Of a DNA stretch of 64,000 nucleotides, positions 61,039-64,000 are shown piece by piece. The stretch is from JAOUEA01 sp038249195 (GTDB taxonomy: Bacteria > Actinomycetota > UBA4738 > HRBIN12), in assembly GCA_038249195.1 (NCBI GenBank), contig JBBRWM010000012.1, positions 14,562 through 78,561 on the forward strand, in the 5' to 3' direction. How positions within the stretch are numbered: the stretch's first letter is position 1; each line of letters starts with the position of its first letter. The translations under genes were made by a program, and so were the position numbers. The notes under the pieces were generated by a model, which was given only the letters and a program-made list of their open reading frames with translations, ran no database searches and was not told where the DNA came from.

Positions 61039-61707
61039 GTGACCACGATCCAAGAGCCCGCCGAGCCGCGCCTGCGCACCGGATCATCGGCTTGGCGGCC
61101 GATCCGCTCGGCTTCTACATCACGATCTTGATCGCGGGACTGCTCCTCGGCTTCGAGCCCTTCGCTGACGACCTCGGCCCCAAGAAACTCCTGCTGTTCC
61201 TCGTCCCGTTCTTCGCCGTGTTGGTGCCTAGTCGCATGCTCGCGCAAGCCATCAGCATCGGGATCACGAAGCGGCGGACGCGCACGCCCACCGAGTTGGG
61301 GACCATGCTGCGACACGTATGTCCCGCTCGCGGTGCCGCTGGCGGTGCCCATCCTGGTGCTTGCCGGCGCCACCGCGGGCCTTCCATGGGAACGCGGCTC
61401 GGTCGCGCTGGCCCTCGGCTTCTGGTGGTGCATCGCGATCATCGTCGTGCTGGGGATCGGGTTCGGTCTCCGCCTCAACGCTCCGACGTATCGCCGGGTC
61501 GCCGCCACGCCCACGACGTTGGCGCTGTGCGCAGCGTTGGTACGCCTGCGTGTGTTGATGGGATCGTTCGCACTCATCCGGGCGGGCGAGCTACGAACCT
61601 GGATGGAGGTGGTCCGTGCATGGGGGTGCCGCCCTGGGACAGACGTCGTGCCCAGTCGAGCACGTGGGGATCGTCGTGTCGGGTCGCTCGGGCGTGCAGA
61701 TGGATGA
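61039..61707 (+). pseudogene. Membrane protein gene with two frame shifts
   Basis: A leaderless-type promoter (TAACCT, 9 nt, GTG 61039) is followed by VTTIQEPAEPRLRT. One added C (ACCGG to ACCCGG, near 61080) continues it as RIIGLAADPLGFYITILIAGLLLGFEPFADDLGPKKLLLFLVPFFAVLVPSRMLAQ in parts. A second break near 61311, mended by two bases, leads to DTYVPLAVPLAVPILVLAG and GFWWCIAIIVVLGIGFGLRL. Four or five helices are apparent. No family recognised. The 3' end after RRVAATP is unclear and overlaps the cupin remnant, so the natural stop is probably lost. Confidence 0.6.
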
Positions 61708-61836
61708 CGGCGCCGAGTTCGTCATGGAACCCGGCGACGTGTTCTCGATCCCGGTGGCCACGATAGCTGGGTGGTGGGGGACGAGCCGTACGTGTCCCTT
61801 CATCTCCGAGGTGCCACCGGATACGCGCGCGAGTGA
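61616..61836 (+). pseudogene. Cupin domain remnant
   Basis: From about 61637 the frame reads LGQTSCPVEHVGIVVSGRSG, then VQMDDGAEFVMEPGDVFSIP, the first cupin motif and following turn. The frame then breaks; adding one G to GGTGGCC (about 61756) restores VGHDSWVVGDEPYVSLHL and RGATGYARE with a stop at 61834-61836. Both cupin motifs are therefore recognisable, but the N-terminal ~50 residues expected for this family are absent. Likely a 5'-truncated gene. Confidence 0.65.
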
Positions 61837-61962
61837 CCGCTGGCCGCCTGCTTCAACGCGAACTGCCTGGACACCTCGCCTCGGCGAGTCAGATGTCGGA
61901 TCGCCGCCGGCGAGCAGAGGCGAACTAGGCTGGCGCCGTAGGAGAGCGAGGAGCAGCCACCG

Positions 61963-62568
61963 ATGATCCTAGGCGGTTATCGTATCTGGCTTCTTCCGTT
62001 GCTATCGCTGATGGTTGGGTGTGGTGGTGGGCCAGATCCAGGTCCCTTCGAGCCGCCGGCCGCGAGTGCCCACAGCCAGAACTACTCGGGTTTCCATGCG
62101 ACCATCGGTCACCCGTTCACGTTCGGCATCATCTTCGTCGAGAACTACGGACCAGATGCCGCAGTCCTCGATTCGGTGCAACTCGTCAACGCGACCACGG
62201 GCGTTGAGGTGACCGGGGTACTAGCCGCCGACATCACCGACGAGCACCATAACTGGTTGACTAGTGACAACTTCCCCCCTAAACGTCCCGAGGGGACCCG
62301 CCCGCTCGCGGGCTTCCCGGTGGCTCCGGCCGCCGCCCAGTCGGTTCAGATCTTGGTTGGGATCGAGCTCACCGACGATCAGGTGGCCGGGTTCGACCAG
62401 ATCGCCGTCGACTACCACGTGGGCGATCACGCGTATCGCTACGTGATGCCTTCGGGAGCGGTCCTCTGCCCCCCCTCCTACTACGAGTCGACCGGCCGGA
62501 AGACCTGCGAGCGTGCGGCGCTCCATAGTGGCACCCAGCCCCTCGAAGGAGACTCGAATGTGCGGTAA
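61963..62568 (+). CDS. Exported lipoprotein-like protein, first of a tandem pair
   Basis: A 201-residue protein with signal sequence (IWLLPLLSLMVGCGGG), where Cys20 is a likely lipid anchor though the lipobox (MVGC) is not ideal. The mature part looks like an all-beta domain (FHATIGHPFTFGIIFVEN, VLDSVQLVNATTGVEV, VQILVGIELTDDQVAGF, IAVDYHVGDHAYRYVMPSG). The last strands match those of the next gene. A TAGGCT hexamer near 61925 and GAGGAG (61948-61953) could be promoter and ribosome binding site. No family recognised. Confidence 0.65.
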   Translation: MILGGYRIWLLPLLSLMVGCGGGPDPGPFEPPAASAHSQNYSGFHATIGHPFTFGIIFVENYGPDAAVLDSVQLVNATTGVEVTGVLAADITDEHHNWLTSDNFPPKRPEGTRPLAGFPVAPAAAQSVQILVGIELTDDQVAGFDQIAVDYHVGDHAYRYVMPSGAVLCPPSYYESTGRKTCERAALHSGTQPLEGDSNVR

Positions 62569-63204
62569 CGACAGCTCCTCCCCGACGAGGATCGGGGCTC
62601 GGAGCTGAGCACCCGTCGCACCACCGGCGCGATCGCCGCTGCGACCATCGTCGTGGTGGCAGCCGTCGTCTTGGCTCTGTCCAGGGGAGAGGGTGGCGAT
62701 CCGATGGTTGGACCGCCACCAGGCCCCCTTCAGATCAAGGAGATCTCGCGTTCGGTCACGATCACGGGGATCCAGGTGGATCGGGGGACGACCGCGTCGA
62801 TCGGGATCACGATCCCCGTAGACGAGGAGACCCTCAGCAGCCCTCTCGTTCTCGATGGCGTGGGTCTGATCGATGCAACGCCGCGCTTCCTTCTCAACGG
62901 CGCGTTCGTCTCCACGGCCGCGGGAGAACGATATTCGTGTACCGGATCGGCTCTGCATTTTCCGCCCAAGGGGTGCACCATGTTTCCGATCCAGGGCTGG
63001 AGGATCTCAGCTGATGCGCTCGCGCATCGGGGGTTCCACATCGTGTTGGGGATCGCACCGTCCGGCGACGTCCACGCGGACTCCTTCGCCGCGGTCGCCG
63101 TCTCCTACCATTCGGTCGATGGGCAGGCCTACGAACTCGTCGTACCTCAGGGCGGGGAGCGTATGCCTACGCGGCTCACCGGGTTGTCGCCAGGGACTCG
63201 ATAG
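62558..63204 (+). CDS. Membrane-anchored paralog of the upstream lipoprotein, frame shift near its start
   Basis: A strong site (AAGGAG, about 62545-62550) precedes ATG 62558, giving MCGNDSSSPTRIG and then a stop. With one more G in the GGGG run at about 62594-62597 the frame goes on as GSELSTRRTTG into the helix AIAAATIVVVAAVVLALSRG and then the outer domain. GTG 62653, the only start in the long frame as sequenced, would cut the helix in half. The outer domain (SVTITGIQVDRGTTASIGITIP, PLVLDGVGLIDATP, FHIVLGIAPSGDVHADSFAAVAVSYHS in parts) has the same strand order as the previous gene, including a final VDYH/VSYH and Y-V-P-G ending. Confidence 0.6.
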
Positions 63205-63436
63205 GCTCAGGGCGCAGGTGAGCACGGTCTCGTCGGACCTCGTTGAGGGGTCATACGAGCCGCCCGCGCCCTCTCCGACCTGGCCCGCTCGTTGAAGGGT
63301 CCCCACCGCTCGCGCCGGGAGGTCGGACGGGCGGGCTTCTCAGGCGAGTTCCCGCGCGCGAGGGGTCGTGACGTTCGCCGCCCATTGAAGTCGGGCAACG
63401 TGGATGACCTCCGGGTGGGGGTCGTGCAGACGACGC

Positions 63437-63860
63437 TCACCCGTCCAAGTCGTCCAATGTCATCGAGTAGACGCGGGCATCGTGCGGGTGCCCAGCTAGG
63501 TCTGCCGCGTGGACATACCAACCGATGCTTCTTGATACGCCCTCGAACGTGAACCCAGCTTTGTCGGCAACGTGCTGCGAAGCGATGTTCTTCACGTCGC
63601 ACATGAGTTCGATCCTGTGAAATCCGAATCGGAGGAGTCCTGCCTCCGCCAGGAGTCGTGCCGCACGACTCGCATGGCCATGATCCCGGTGCGACGGCGC
63701 CACTGCGTAGGAGATGGTCGCGGTGACCGGAGCGCGCGGTTGCAGGTCCAGCGCGCCCACCGCCTCGCCATCAACGGTCACCCTCAAGGCGAATGGAAGT
63801 ATCGACCCGTCAGCCCATCCAGTGCGCCACCGCCGGACAACGGCGACGCCGTGATCACGT
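63437..63860 (-). pseudogene. GNAT acetyltransferase truncated by an IS element
   Basis: The frame reads VVRRWRTGWADGSILPFALRVTVDGEAVGALDL in parts, then ISYAVAPSHRDHGHASRAARLL (acetyl-CoA loop), FHRIELMCDVKNIASQHVADKAGF and a normal C-terminus. The N-terminal ~40-50 residues are missing, replaced by the IS3-family end at 63861. GTG 63787 lies inside the domain and cannot give a functional enzyme. The insertion explains the loss. Confidence 0.7.
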
Positions 63861-64000
63861 TGAATCGCGCCGGGTTTACCGGAGGCTCGGATCTCTGAGT
63901 ATCGCAGGGTCGTCAGTGTCGACCTCCTTCCAGTAGGCGGCCTCGAACTCAGCGGGCGGCACGTAGCCGATGGGCTCGAGCAGCCGGCGGTGGTTGAACC
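63861..64000 (-). mobile_element. IS3-family insertion sequence, transposase-3' end only
   Basis: TGAATCGCGCCGGGTTT (63861-63877) looks like an IS3-family terminal repeat; such ends usually begin with TGA and carry a CCGGG core. The transposase frame stops just inside it. The rest of the element lies beyond 64000, so the other end and target duplication cannot be seen. Confidence 0.7.
63876..64000 (-). CDS. IS3-family transposase (OrfB), C-terminal fragment
   Basis: The minus strand from 64000 reads FNHRRLLEPIGYVPPAEFEA, then AYWKEVDTDDPAILRDPSLR, and TAA at 63876-63878. FNHRRLLEPIG-x-PPAEFEAAY is the C-terminal signature of the DDE integrase of the IS3 group. Only 41 codons are inside the window. 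The protein cannot be judged intact or not. Confidence 0.85.
   Translation of the reverse strand, partial: FNHRRLLEPIGYVPPAEFEAAYWKEVDTDDPAILRDPSLR

Noticed and set aside
1..64000. tRNA, rRNA or known riboswitch genes
   Set aside because: No cloverleaf with a plausible TTCRANNC arm or rRNA-like block was found by eye; a tRNAscan or Rfam search would decide.

Overview
The window is a GC-rich, densely coded stretch of bacterial chromosome with short intergenic gaps, many GTG starts, ATGA/GTGA overlaps and many TAnnnT hexamers only 6-9 nt before start codons (probable leaderless mRNAs). Gene content (trehalose synthase and phosphatase, a citramalate-type isoleucine route, a 180-kDa NAD-glutamate dehydrogenase, LLM flavin oxidoreductase, UspA proteins, OmpR-type two-component systems) suggests an actinomycetote, probably from a poorly sampled lineage. 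I cannot name a species. No rRNA, tRNA, CRISPR array or prophage was seen. The only mobile DNA is an IS3-family end at the right edge.

Layout. 1-3156: end of leuB, cimA and an acetyltransferase. 3159-10650: PBP4-type carboxypeptidase, a large GGDEF/EAL membrane protein, a class III aminotransferase, a VOC protein and serC. 10655-13072: two paralogous four-helix membrane proteins flanking a UspA-UspA-Rieske fusion. 13113-20477: a dimethylargininase-like enzyme, a membrane protein with a degenerate receiver domain and a Gly/Asp/His/Gln repeat tail, OsmC, two coupled exported proteins, a homocysteine methyltransferase/MTHFR fusion and a secreted protein. 20570-25369: giant glutamate dehydrogenase. 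25385-33114: secreted and hydrolytic enzymes, a UspA-like protein, an intact OmpR-type two-component pair and an MFS transporter.

33193-40051 is a trehalose block: otsA, otsB and a beta-phosphoglucomutase/GH65 phosphorylase fusion, followed by arginine deiminase. A ROK sugar kinase at 45251 could use the glucose released. 40070-43391 holds a second two-component pair carrying three frame breaks, a secreted protein and a cyclic-nucleotide-binding protein. 46897-55056 is a leucine/isovalerate catabolic cluster: isovaleryl-CoA dehydrogenase and an acyl-CoA synthetase on the plus strand, divergent from methylcrotonyl-CoA carboxylase beta, methylglutaconyl-CoA hydratase, carboxylase alpha and HMG-CoA lyase.

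55115-64000 holds small membrane and secreted proteins, an LLM oxidoreductase, a K+ channel and a GerW-like protein. Several genes here are broken by small indels (methyltransferase, membrane protein, cupin, one of two tandem exported paralogs). An acetyltransferase is cut by the IS3-family element. Most of the indels lie in homopolymers or dinucleotide repeats, so consensus-sequence error must be excluded before they are called pseudogenes.
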